Below, one piece after another: positions 17,247-25,714 of a DNA stretch of 64,000 bases (positions are counted from its first letter, which is position 1; each line of letters opens with the position of its first letter). Position numbers and translations under genes: made by a program. The stretch comes from Jiulongibacter sediminis (GTDB lineage Bacteria > Bacteroidota > Bacteroidia > Cytophagales > Spirosomataceae). Below the pieces are notes generated by a model that had not been told where the DNA came from, searched no databases, and saw only the letters and a list, made by a program, of their open reading frames with translations. The stretch is taken from the NCBI RefSeq assembly GCF_001306455.1, contig NZ_LGTQ01000010.1, positions 186,001-250,000 on the forward strand, given 5' to 3'.

Positions 17247-17738
17247 ATGATTGTCAAGACCAAGAAATTTGCACTGGATAAGAAAAAGTATATCAACATG
17301 GCTTTCACACGCCAGATTAAGAAAAGTTGGTACTGGTTATTAATTCCACTTGCAGTTATGATTCTGGGTCCTATTCTTCATTACACAGGTGTTTACAAAA
17401 ACTGGTGGATACTTATCACGGGTTTTGTAGGTGGTTTGCTATACATAGCTTTCTGGTACATTCAGTTTTATGCGGCCACGCAAATGGAGCAAAATGCTCA
17501 AATGTTTGACAAGTTCGCATACGAGATAGACAGCCGCCAGATTTTAGTCAAAGTCAATAAGCGTGAAGGCGGAGTGATAAAATGGGATACCATTCAGTCT
17601 GCTGAAAAGCTGGAGAACAATGATTTTCTTTTGCATATTGCTCGTGGGCAATTCCTGCATTTTCCGAAAAATGTTTTCAACAGCGAGCATGATATGAAAT
17701 TGATGGAGAATATTCTGAGAAGAAAATCTCTACTTTAA
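17247..17738 (+). CDS. YcxB-like membrane protein
   Basis: 163 residues from the ATG at 17247 (a TTG directly before it is less likely). Two membrane segments, WYWLLIPLAVMILGPILHYTG (about 28-48) and WWILITGFVGGLLYIAFWYIQF (about 54-75), are followed by a soluble C-terminal domain with the YcxB-type pattern FAYEIDSRQILVKVNKREGGVIKWDTIQSAEKLENNDFLLH (about 92-132), read in parts. Function unknown. It is convergent with the 60-residue gene at 17742. Confidence 0.68.
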   Translation: MIVKTKKFALDKKKYINMAFTRQIKKSWYWLLIPLAVMILGPILHYTGVYKNWWILITGFVGGLLYIAFWYIQFYAATQMEQNAQMFDKFAYEIDSRQILVKVNKREGGVIKWDTIQSAEKLENNDFLLHIARGQFLHFPKNVFNSEHDMKLMENILRRKSLL

Positions 17739-17741
17739 ACC

Positions 17742-17924
17742 CTACATATCCACTAAGTAATCAACCATTGACATTTCAATGGCTTGTTGGGAATTAAAAC
17801 CCTCCTGAAGGTAGAACAAACAAGACTTCAGAAATTCCAGCTCCTCTTTTTCTGAGAAAACGTCTCTGCTCATTTCTATAACATCCTGTATGTATTCAGC
17901 AGGTATAAAGGTTTTTACTTTCAT
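17742..17924 (-). CDS. Small hypothetical protein
   Basis: 60 residues starting MKVKTFIPAEYIQDVIEMSR and continuing with acidic helices (DVFSEKEELEFLKSCLFYLQEG). It is not in the shadow of another gene, its codons look like those of neighbours, and it ends 3 bases from the convergent YcxB-like gene. No domain is recognised. Confidence 0.55.
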   Translation of the reverse strand: MKVKTFIPAEYIQDVIEMSRDVFSEKEELEFLKSCLFYLQEGFNSQQAIEMSMVDYLVDM

Positions 17925-18232
17925 TGTAGTATAGTATCAAGATTCTTTAAATATTCCACAAATACAGTGCCACAATATCCAGATTTAGCCGCATATTAAT
18001 TAGCCCCTTAACAGCCCTAAGAAGGCCTAAATCGTCATTTAAATTAGAATTACGCATATCTTGGCATGATTTTTATGTAAGACGAATCTCTTAATATAGA
18101 AAGTAGAGAATCTTTATTAAGTACAATTTTTAAAAACTAATCTAATTTATCTCATTTTACCATAACTCCCTTTTCTGCAACATCTACTGCTGTAAAGAGT
18201 CTATATATTGCAGAACACTATTCCTTTTGATA
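17925..18232. other. Intergenic region, no gene seen
   Basis: About 308 bases of A/T-rich DNA between two divergent small genes. It presumably holds both promoters, but no consensus pair (TTTG and TAnnTTTG) stands out. Short direct motifs such as CCCCTTAACAGCCC near 18003 have no assigned meaning. Confidence 0.4.
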
Positions 18233-18703
18233 ATGAAACTCTTTGGTATAATCCTGCTCACCGGACTCTCTTTTTTCAATTCCATACCGGCACCAGCTCA
18301 GCAACAAGTTGAAATTCAAGAATTAATTGAAACGTTTTTTGAGGGAATGAGACTGGGAGACACCTCAATGATCAGCAACACCCTCTCTGATCACGTTGAA
18401 TTAAAAAGCATCTACACCGACTCCAAATCAGGTAAAACTAAGCTTGTTGAAGAGGAAATGAATAATTTCATAAAATCGATCAGTAGTAAGCCTGACAGCG
18501 TAGTTTACGACGAAAGGCTACTTTCATTTGACATTAAAATTGACGGCCCAATGGCTATTGCCTGGACTCCATACCGATTTTACCTGAACGAAAAGTTCTC
18601 ACATTGCGGCGTAAATGTTTTTACACTTGCTCATTACTCTGTAGGATGGAGAATTGTGAGCATTACAGACACCCGAAGAAGAGCAGATTGCGAACCAGAT
18701 TGA
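18233..18703 (+). CDS. Exported NTF2/SnoaL-like protein
   Basis: 156 residues from the ATG at 18233. A signal peptide (MKLFGIILLTGLSFFNSIPAPAQ) precedes a small alpha/beta domain: EIQELIETFFEGMRLGDTSMISNTLSDHVELKSIY, then AIAWTPYRFYLNEKFSHCGVNVFTLAHYSVGWRIVSITDTRR (both read in parts). This is the pattern of nuclear transport factor 2-like or lumazine-binding-like proteins in Bacteroidota. No catalytic residue is assigned. Confidence 0.7.
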   Translation: MKLFGIILLTGLSFFNSIPAPAQQQVEIQELIETFFEGMRLGDTSMISNTLSDHVELKSIYTDSKSGKTKLVEEEMNNFIKSISSKPDSVVYDERLLSFDIKIDGPMAIAWTPYRFYLNEKFSHCGVNVFTLAHYSVGWRIVSITDTRRRADCEPD

Positions 18704-18735
18704 TTTTTTATCTAATTTGGTAGAAAACATGTGAA

Positions 18736-20079
18736 ATGGACCCCTACCGCCCCAGCCCTGAAAGTATTAAAGAACCTCCTCTTAGCCTCAGTGATCGACT
18801 TCGTCATCTGGGGCCAAGTCTTATTCTATCTGCAGCGATTGTTGGCTCGGGTGAGCTCATAGCTACAACAACCTTAGGAGCTAAGGCCGGCTTTATAACT
18901 TTTTGGCTCATCATAATCGGCTGTATGATTAAAGTAATGGTACAGCTGGCCTTCGGGAAACACACTCTACTAACCGGCGAAACAGCCATGAAAGCTTTTA
19001 ATGATCTCCCCGGCATCCGGACAAAAAGAGCCAATTGGGCCGTATGGTCGATGAGCCTTATGATGGTTCTCAAACTGCTGCAAATGGGAGGTATTATTGG
19101 TGGAGTGGCCATCATTCTGAACATTGCTTTGCCATTTCTTCCTATTACTATTTGGGCCGCCTTTTCGGCTTTGCTGGTTGCTTTTTTGGTTTCACAGGGT
19201 TATTACCGGTTTATTGAGAAGTTCTCAATATTCATGATTGCCTTCTTCACGCTGTTCACGTTTACCACTTTGTTCTTTTTACAATTCACTCCATATGCAC
19301 TGGAATGGACTGAAATCAAAAGTGGACTCACCTTTCAATTACCCAAGGCCTCTCTGGCCTTTGCATTCGGTGCCTTCGGTATTACCGGAGTCGGCGGTGA
19401 TGAAATCATTCATTATAACTATTGGTGCCTTGAAAAAGGTTACGCGGCTTACAGTGGCAAGCCCGATCAGTCCGCAGAGTGGCAGCGGCGTGTGAAAGGA
19501 TGGCTGAAAGTCATGAACCTTGATGCTCTCATCGCTATGGTCATTTACACCACGGTAACCGCTGCCTTTTACCTGCTCGGTGCTGCTGTGCTTTACAAAA
19601 GCGGTAATATCCCTGAAGGCTATGGTATGATAGACGCATTGTCAACCATCTACACTGAAACACTGGGTCCAAATGCCCGACTCTTCTTTCTTGCAGGGGC
19701 TTTTGTGGTACTCTTTTCAACGCTTTTCGCTTCTCTGGCTGCCTGGACTCGTCAATTCGCTGACCTTTTTGGTCAACTTGGCCTGGTGGATTTTTTCAAT
19801 ACTTCAGAGCGAATCAAAGTCATAAAAAAACTCTCCTGGGTACTTCCGTTAATATGGGTTTCACTTTTCCTGTTTATCGAGAAGCCCGTATTTATGGTTT
19901 TACTCGGTGGAATTGTTGGTTCTGTAATTCTTTTCCTAGTGGTGGGTGCTGTCTTGTATTTTAGATACCGACGTACATCCATTGAATTTAAGCCAACCTT
20001 GGCATATGATATTCTCCTGATTTTAAGCTCAATAAGCATTATCGGTATTGGCATTTATGGTATCGTCAAACTCTTCTGA
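18736..20079 (+). CDS. Nramp-family divalent metal transporter with non-canonical site
   Basis: 447 residues with about eleven membrane segments and an Nramp-like layout. Canonical Nramp proteins bind the metal with DPGN in segment 1 and MPHN in segment 6. Here segment 1 reads ILSAAIVGSGELIATTTLGA (GSGE at about 37-40) and segment 6 reads AFGAFGITGVGGDEIIHYNYW (about 211-230), so neither canonical motif is present. It belongs to the wider Nramp-related group whose substrates are not all transition metals. It overlaps a GNAT gene by 23 bases, giving a two-gene transcript. Confidence 0.8.
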   Translation: MDPYRPSPESIKEPPLSLSDRLRHLGPSLILSAAIVGSGELIATTTLGAKAGFITFWLIIIGCMIKVMVQLAFGKHTLLTGETAMKAFNDLPGIRTKRANWAVWSMSLMMVLKLLQMGGIIGGVAIILNIALPFLPITIWAAFSALLVAFLVSQGYYRFIEKFSIFMIAFFTLFTFTTLFFLQFTPYALEWTEIKSGLTFQLPKASLAFAFGAFGITGVGGDEIIHYNYWCLEKGYAAYSGKPDQSAEWQRRVKGWLKVMNLDALIAMVIYTTVTAAFYLLGAAVLYKSGNIPEGYGMIDALSTIYTETLGPNARLFFLAGAFVVLFSTLFASLAAWTRQFADLFGQLGLVDFFNTSERIKVIKKLSWVLPLIWVSLFLFIEKPVFMVLLGGIVGSVILFLVVGAVLYFRYRRTSIEFKPTLAYDILLILSSISIIGIGIYGIVKLF

Positions 20080-20512
20080 ACAAATCATCCTTCAGCCTGC
20101 TACTTTTGAAAGTGAATCGCTGATTTATGACTACACATGTCTTCTGGAAGACGAAATGCTTAAACAAGGTCGTTTTAACCAGATTTTCAGAGAAAACATA
20201 AGTTCCCCTGACTGGGCCATTTTTCTTATTCAGTACCGGGGAATTTCAATAGGATTCTGTAGCCTGCATTTCAAAAACTCGCTCCATCATGCGTCCAGAA
20301 TCGCAGAACTGGAAGAGTTTTTTATTGTTTCAAAAGCCCGTGGTAAAGGCTATGGGCAGCAGACTATTGAACTACTCAAAAAGCAATGTACCCAGCGTTA
20401 CATCTATCAAATGGAGGTATCAACCAATAAAAAACGCCAAAAAGCCCATAGCTTTTACGTTGCCACAGGCTTTAAGGACTCTCACCACAAACTGGTGATG
20501 GAACTCAACTGA
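20057..20512 (+). CDS. GNAT family N-acetyltransferase
   Basis: 151 residues from the ATG at 20057 (TTG at 20048 is the other option). It overlaps the end of the transporter by 23 bases. The acetyl-CoA site of GNAT enzymes is visible: AELEEFFIVSKARGKGYGQQTIELLKKQ, with the R-G-K-G-Y-G loop at about residues 94-99, followed by YIYQMEVSTNKKRQKAHSFYVATGF, the C-terminal strand-helix pair. The acceptor is unknown. Its stop abuts the stop of the convergent M4 protease gene. Confidence 0.85.
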   Translation: MVSSNSSEQIILQPATFESESLIYDYTCLLEDEMLKQGRFNQIFRENISSPDWAIFLIQYRGISIGFCSLHFKNSLHHASRIAELEEFFIVSKARGKGYGQQTIELLKKQCTQRYIYQMEVSTNKKRQKAHSFYVATGFKDSHHKLVMELN

Positions 20513-23500
20513 TTATTTCTTCACAAACTTCTGAGTACTTTCGCCTTTATCGGTTTTGATTTTTAGCAAATATGAGCCACTTGGCAAATCCTGAATTTGC
20601 ACCAAAGGATGATCAATATTTTTCAGAACATCTCCTTTCAAACTCAATAATTGGCCTGATTCAAAACGGAAACCACTTTTGATGGAAATTCTAATCAAAT
20701 CTTCAGAAGGGTTGGGGAAGATAGCTACTTCAGCAGCATTTGAGTTTCGTGAACTCAAAACCTTCTGAATTTGAACACTATTAGAGAAACCACTGAAACA
20801 GCCGTCTTGTGTCGCCGCTTTTGCCTGGTAAGATCCATTTCTATTGGCCGTAATTTGACTGTTAGAAGTTACACCGCCAATCTCATTTCCATTTACAAAC
20901 CATTGATACATTGAAGCTCCAACTGCACTTACCACGTCACCATTTGTAGTTACACTCGGAGCAGAAGGATTAATACAAAAAGACTGCTCTGAACTTCCTG
21001 AAACAAACTCGCTGTTTCCCACCTGAAAAGCCTGAACAGTTACCACACCAGGTGTATTTCCTAAAACCAGAGTACTACCCTGTAAAGTGGCATCACCTGA
21101 AACCACCGTGTATTGAACCGTCAAACCAGAACTTGCGGAGGCCGAAAGGTTCACACTTGCTCCCGGATTTTGGTCTGCAATGGCTGAAAAACTGATTTCC
21201 TGAGCCTTTTTAGTCGGAAGTTCACGGGTTCCCTGAGCATAGAAAACGGCGAACTTATCCTCGCCACCCTCAAAAAGTCTTCCCGCCTGACCGGCTGCTG
21301 AAATTCTGTTGGAGTTCAGTGGAATTGCAGCCACGACCTCTCCTACATTGGTTTCAGTGGTATATGCCAAATGACTATCAGTAATGGTATAGTCAGGGAA
21401 ACCAATGGTATTATTGTCTGTAATCAAATTTAGGTCGCCGGTATTGAGGTTTAGCCCAAGAATTGAAAATTCATTGGTATTTCCATCAAGATAATCGAAG
21501 GCCAGTACATTAGGGTTCGTCTTTGAAATGGCAGGGTTTCCGATATTATCTCCTTCCTCCAAATCCGTAAAGATTTTTTGAATCTGGCCATCGCCAAAGT
21601 CATTGGTGGCAACGTTCCAGGCGTGTAAAACACCGACATCCCAGTAATCATAACTTCCAAAAACGCTATTCACCTGATTGAAAGCATCGTAAACCAAATA
21701 TTCTCCGCTGTAATCCCATTCAAAGGCATCTGCAAAAAGTACTTCACCAGTTGAAATACCTTGAGTATAAGTAGGATTATACAAATCAAAAGCAGCCTGC
21801 TGATTGGTCTCAAAATTGAAAACATAGATTTTGGCATCCTGAGAAGTTGTCAATGCCGCCAGCAATTTCCCATCTTTTGAAATCGCCACATTTTCCCAAA
21901 CCGCCTCATCAGAAATTCTGATAGGAGAAGGCTGCGAAGCGGTCAAATCAATTCCATAAATAATATCATCATCACCTACAAAATACACCTCAGTACCCTT
22001 GTCATTTACACTAGGTTTCTTTTTGCAACCAATTCCCTCAGAGATCAGATCAAAAGCTGACCCGCCAAGTTCAAGGCGGTACAAATTACCGGTCGGTGGT
22101 TCATAAACGATGACAAACTGAGCTCCGGGATTAACTTCAATTTCCTGCTCCTCCTCAGTTGGTGTTTGCTGTCCGGTACCCGGATCAGCGATGCCCACAG
22201 CATCGAAAGCAGCCCGGGCAGCATTGGCCTCAATACCATCACCAAATAAGTCTTTAGCAGACTGAATAACGGCCAAACGCAGGTCCACAAAGCGTGAGGT
22301 TCTGGTCAAATAGTTATTTAAAGCATGGTAATAAATATTCTCTGCCTTACTTTTAGTCATACCCGAACCTGTAGCAAAAAGGTAGTAGGCATGATTTGGT
22401 ATACCGGAATTAATGTGTACACCTCCATTATCTTCACTCGGAATATCCCTGAGGTAAACATATTGACTCATATTCATGGGTTGATAGCCCGGGTCACGCT
22501 GCCCACCCTGATTTGGGTTTTGCAGGCTTCGCAAAGCACCGGATGGGAAGGCACTCGCCCTTACCACATCTTCTCCAAGCGTCCAGTCATCGCGATCAAT
22601 CATAGCACCGAAAATATCAGCAAAGCTTTCATTTAACGCCCCGGATTGATTTCTATACTCCAGACGAGCCGTATTTTCAATTACTCCATGTGTCATTTCA
22701 TGACCGGCCACATCTAGAGCTCCGGCCAGCGGCTTAAAACCCTGATTCCCATTCCCATAACCCATGAATTCTCCATTCCAGTAGGCATTATCCATTCCCT
22801 GTCCGTCTTCATCGGTGATATTGATAACCGAGACGATATTCCCCCCTTTATTGTTCAGCGAGTTTCGGCCAAAAGTGTTTCGGTAGTACTCATAGCATTC
22901 CGATGCATTATGATGGGCAGAAACAGCTGTGGCATTCCAGGTTTGCCCATCTGCAGAAGTGACATGAGACAATTGCATTTCGCCGGCAATACTTGAATTC
23001 TTAGCGTCAATTGTCCAAATCGCACCAATCGGGCTATTCGGTAGTTGCGAATTATTTTGATCGAACATCTCCTTGGTAGGGTCAATCAAAAAGTAGGTGT
23101 TTTGAGTTTCATAAATTCTGAAAGCTCTAGTAATACCATTTAAATCTTTAGCAGAAGTTTTAAAAATACCATCAAAGGTGCAGGTGTGATTATAAGCATC
23201 TATGACTTCTCCCGAATTCGCATCCATGAAAATAACCCACCTTTCCAGAATATTCGGTCTAATGGTCATTTCGTACGCTAAAACCGGCTTTCCATCTCTC
23301 CGATAAATGGTCAACTCCGCCACTTGCTTACCGCTTGCCAATTGAATTCCTTCAGTTTGAACAGGCAGCGCTATTGTTTTATCTGCTAAATAATTCAAAG
23401 CCTTTTCTATTGCCGTATTATTTGGGAATGAAGGCCTTATTGACAAATCAGACGGAGTCGACACAATTCGTCCACTCATGCTGAGTACTTTGTTATCATT

Positions 23501-23974
23501 GGCATGAACCACTATTTCTGCCCCATAAACAGGAACACCCTTGAATTTTTGCTGAATTCTTGTGTGCCTGAGGCCCTTAGAATCAAATTGTGTATCTATG
23601 AAATCAAGCTCTCGCTCGATCTCTTTCAAACCAAAGTCATTTTTGACCGAAGTCATGAAATCAAAAGCCTGTGCTTTTGCGGACTTTCTCAGCCCTTTCG
23701 ATTCAGCCTCCTTTTTGAGATTCTCAATGAAAATAATCTCTTTTGTCTCCGGGTCTCGGATGATGTTAACTTTAGGATGATCATGTAAGTCCGCCCCACT
23801 AACCGGCTTAACTGTTGTAAATCCTTTCTTCATCTCACGACCGGATACAGGCCTAAATTCTTTCAAGAGTTTAGCCTCTCCCTTTTCTCGTTTCACATCA
23901 CCTTTGAAAACGTTCTGAGCACTTACAATATTAACTATACATATTGATAGTATCGTAATTACTATTTTTTTCAT
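20513..23974 (-). CDS. Secreted M4 (thermolysin-type) metalloprotease with type IX sorting domain
   Basis: 1153 residues. Signal peptide (1-19); FTP/PepSY-type propeptide to about 265; M4 catalytic domain with HEMTH at 425-429, third zinc ligand Glu449 in NESFADIFGAMID, and the proton-relay His520 in GGVHINSGIPNHAYY. A 400-residue middle region follows with propeller-like strands (FVIVYEPPTGNLYRL, VYFVGDDDIIYGIDL), then Ig-like repeats, and finally a type IX secretion signal (IFPNPSEDLIRISI ... YLLKIKTDKGESTQKFVKK). It is predicted to be exported across the outer membrane. The propeller-like insert between peptidase and sorting domain is longer than in ordinary M4 enzymes. Confidence 0.93.
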   Translation of the reverse strand: MKKIVITILSICIVNIVSAQNVFKGDVKREKGEAKLLKEFRPVSGREMKKGFTTVKPVSGADLHDHPKVNIIRDPETKEIIFIENLKKEAESKGLRKSAKAQAFDFMTSVKNDFGLKEIERELDFIDTQFDSKGLRHTRIQQKFKGVPVYGAEIVVHANDNKVLSMSGRIVSTPSDLSIRPSFPNNTAIEKALNYLADKTIALPVQTEGIQLASGKQVAELTIYRRDGKPVLAYEMTIRPNILERWVIFMDANSGEVIDAYNHTCTFDGIFKTSAKDLNGITRAFRIYETQNTYFLIDPTKEMFDQNNSQLPNSPIGAIWTIDAKNSSIAGEMQLSHVTSADGQTWNATAVSAHHNASECYEYYRNTFGRNSLNNKGGNIVSVINITDEDGQGMDNAYWNGEFMGYGNGNQGFKPLAGALDVAGHEMTHGVIENTARLEYRNQSGALNESFADIFGAMIDRDDWTLGEDVVRASAFPSGALRSLQNPNQGGQRDPGYQPMNMSQYVYLRDIPSEDNGGVHINSGIPNHAYYLFATGSGMTKSKAENIYYHALNNYLTRTSRFVDLRLAVIQSAKDLFGDGIEANAARAAFDAVGIADPGTGQQTPTEEEQEIEVNPGAQFVIVYEPPTGNLYRLELGGSAFDLISEGIGCKKKPSVNDKGTEVYFVGDDDIIYGIDLTASQPSPIRISDEAVWENVAISKDGKLLAALTTSQDAKIYVFNFETNQQAAFDLYNPTYTQGISTGEVLFADAFEWDYSGEYLVYDAFNQVNSVFGSYDYWDVGVLHAWNVATNDFGDGQIQKIFTDLEEGDNIGNPAISKTNPNVLAFDYLDGNTNEFSILGLNLNTGDLNLITDNNTIGFPDYTITDSHLAYTTETNVGEVVAAIPLNSNRISAAGQAGRLFEGGEDKFAVFYAQGTRELPTKKAQEISFSAIADQNPGASVNLSASASSGLTVQYTVVSGDATLQGSTLVLGNTPGVVTVQAFQVGNSEFVSGSSEQSFCINPSAPSVTTNGDVVSAVGASMYQWFVNGNEIGGVTSNSQITANRNGSYQAKAATQDGCFSGFSNSVQIQKVLSSRNSNAAEVAIFPNPSEDLIRISIKSGFRFESGQLLSLKGDVLKNIDHPLVQIQDLPSGSYLLKIKTDKGESTQKFVKK

Positions 23975-24171
23975 CTTTTCAAAATTTACTGAAAGTATTA
24001 TAATTTCAAATACCTTCTATTTCGGGTTATGTTTCTTCCTGAAATCACCAGGCCTATCAAAGATACAATAATAGAAATCCAATTCTTGCGAAATACATCC
24101 GATTGCTCCAATTTCAAGTGCATGTTTATAGTCTTGAGTGCAATAAAATCGAGCAAAACGAGTTATTTAGC

Positions 24172-24200
24172 TTTGAAAAGTGCAAAAATTTGTAATTTTG
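24172..24200 (+). promoter_or_regulatory. Candidate promoter of the 24267 gene
   Basis: TTTG (24172-24175), 17 bases, TAATTTTG (24193-24200). It overlaps a TTG that would extend the reading frame, supporting the ATG at 24267 as the true start. Confidence 0.4.
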
Positions 24201-24266
24201 CTAAGCACTCAAAATCAACAAATACTTAGCAAACGGATTCGTTATCAGCAAAGATCAAAACCATTT

Positions 24267-25712
24267 ATGGAAGTAGTTCACGAAAAAGACCTCTCCACCA
24301 AACAAAAGGCACTTAGAATTAATCTGGACAAAAGCATTTACGGCTCATTTGCCGAAATTGGTGCTGGCCAGGAAGTAGCAGCACAGTTTTTTAAGGCCGG
24401 AGGAGCCAGCAATACGGTAGCCAAAACCATGTCTGCCTATGACATGACTTTCTCTGATGCCATTTACGGCGAAACCAGCTCAAAACGTTATGTGAGTCAG
24501 GAAAGGCTACATAGTATGCTTGATCATGAGTATGGCCTGATGAAAGAACGACTTGCCGAAAAAAGAGGAGATAGCTGTCGCTTTTTCTCATTCTCCAATA
24601 CGGTGGTAGCTCTGAATTACCATAAAAATAATAGCCCTCACGGCTGGATGGGCTGCCGTTTTCAACTTCAGCCCGGAGGTGATGAACACAATATTATCAT
24701 TCACCTGACCATGCATGATAATGATATTCTGCTTCAGCATCAGGCTTTAGGAATTATCGGCGTTAACCTCATTTACGGTTGTTATAACTACTACAAAAAC
24801 CCTGAAACACTATTGGTTTCTCTAATGGATAATCTGACAACTGATCGTATTCAGATTGACATGATCCATTTTGACGGACCTGTTTTTGAGGAAGTGGATA
24901 GCCGTTTGATGAGTTTGCATCTCGTGAAACATGGTTTCTCTGATGTTGCCCTTTTCGGACCTGACGGTCAAAACCTTCAACCATTTGATTCGCTTTATCA
25001 AAAAAACATAGTTGTCCTTCGCGGACGATTCCGGCCATTGATCAATGTGCACCTTGACATGCTGAAAAACGGCGTCAAGCAGTATTTGCGGGAGCCGGAT
25101 GTCAATGAGAAAAACATGGTGGTGGTCAGTGAGCTCACACTTCAATCGCTGCAGGAAGATCAGGGAGGTGACATTATTGACGAAAAAGATTTTCTGGATC
25201 GTGTTGATATTCTTTGCTCACTGGGCGAAACGGTGATGATTTCCAATTATCACGAGTACTATAAACTTGTTTCATACCTTTCTAATATCACTTCACATAA
25301 AATTGGGCTCATTATCGGATACCCAAATCTGGAGTATATTTTTGAAGAAGAAAACTACAAAGACCTACCGGGAGGAATTCTGGAGTCGTTTGCAAAGTTA
25401 TTTAGCCGTAAGGTCAAGCTCTATGTTTACCCGACAAGACGCGAAACCAAGTCAATCTGGACCTGTATGAAGTTTAATCCTTCTATGGAGCTGATTGACC
25501 TGTACCGATATTTAATAGCCAATCATAAAATAGAGGACATTTACCACTATAATCCGAAAAACCTGGACGTGCAGACAGACAATATGCTGGATTTGATCAA
25601 AAAAGGAGAAGCAGGCTGGGAAGAGCATGTGCCACCTGAAGTTGCCAAAATGATCAAAGACCGTTGCCTTTTCGGTTTTCCGTGTGTGGTAATTCCTAAG
25701 AAAGAAAAATAA
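24267..25712 (+). CDS. Conserved protein of unknown function (Bacteroidota-type)
   Basis: 481 residues from the ATG at 24267. There is no signal peptide or membrane segment. Conserved-looking blocks are YGSFAEIGAGQEVAAQFFKAG near residue 25, VAKTMSAYDMTFSDAIYG near 50, a middle part HGWMGCRFQLQPGGDEHNIIIH, and a Rossmann-like C-terminal half (NMVVVSELTLQSL, GLIIGYPNLEYIF). Homologues in this phylum carry unreliable labels such as TonB receptor or nucleotidyltransferase; I see no motif that supports either. It is followed 2 bases later by the exported 518-residue gene, so the two may act together. Confidence 0.7.
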   Translation: MEVVHEKDLSTKQKALRINLDKSIYGSFAEIGAGQEVAAQFFKAGGASNTVAKTMSAYDMTFSDAIYGETSSKRYVSQERLHSMLDHEYGLMKERLAEKRGDSCRFFSFSNTVVALNYHKNNSPHGWMGCRFQLQPGGDEHNIIIHLTMHDNDILLQHQALGIIGVNLIYGCYNYYKNPETLLVSLMDNLTTDRIQIDMIHFDGPVFEEVDSRLMSLHLVKHGFSDVALFGPDGQNLQPFDSLYQKNIVVLRGRFRPLINVHLDMLKNGVKQYLREPDVNEKNMVVVSELTLQSLQEDQGGDIIDEKDFLDRVDILCSLGETVMISNYHEYYKLVSYLSNITSHKIGLIIGYPNLEYIFEEENYKDLPGGILESFAKLFSRKVKLYVYPTRRETKSIWTCMKFNPSMELIDLYRYLIANHKIEDIYHYNPKNLDVQTDNMLDLIKKGEAGWEEHVPPEVAKMIKDRCLFGFPCVVIPKKEK

Positions 25713-25714
25713 GA

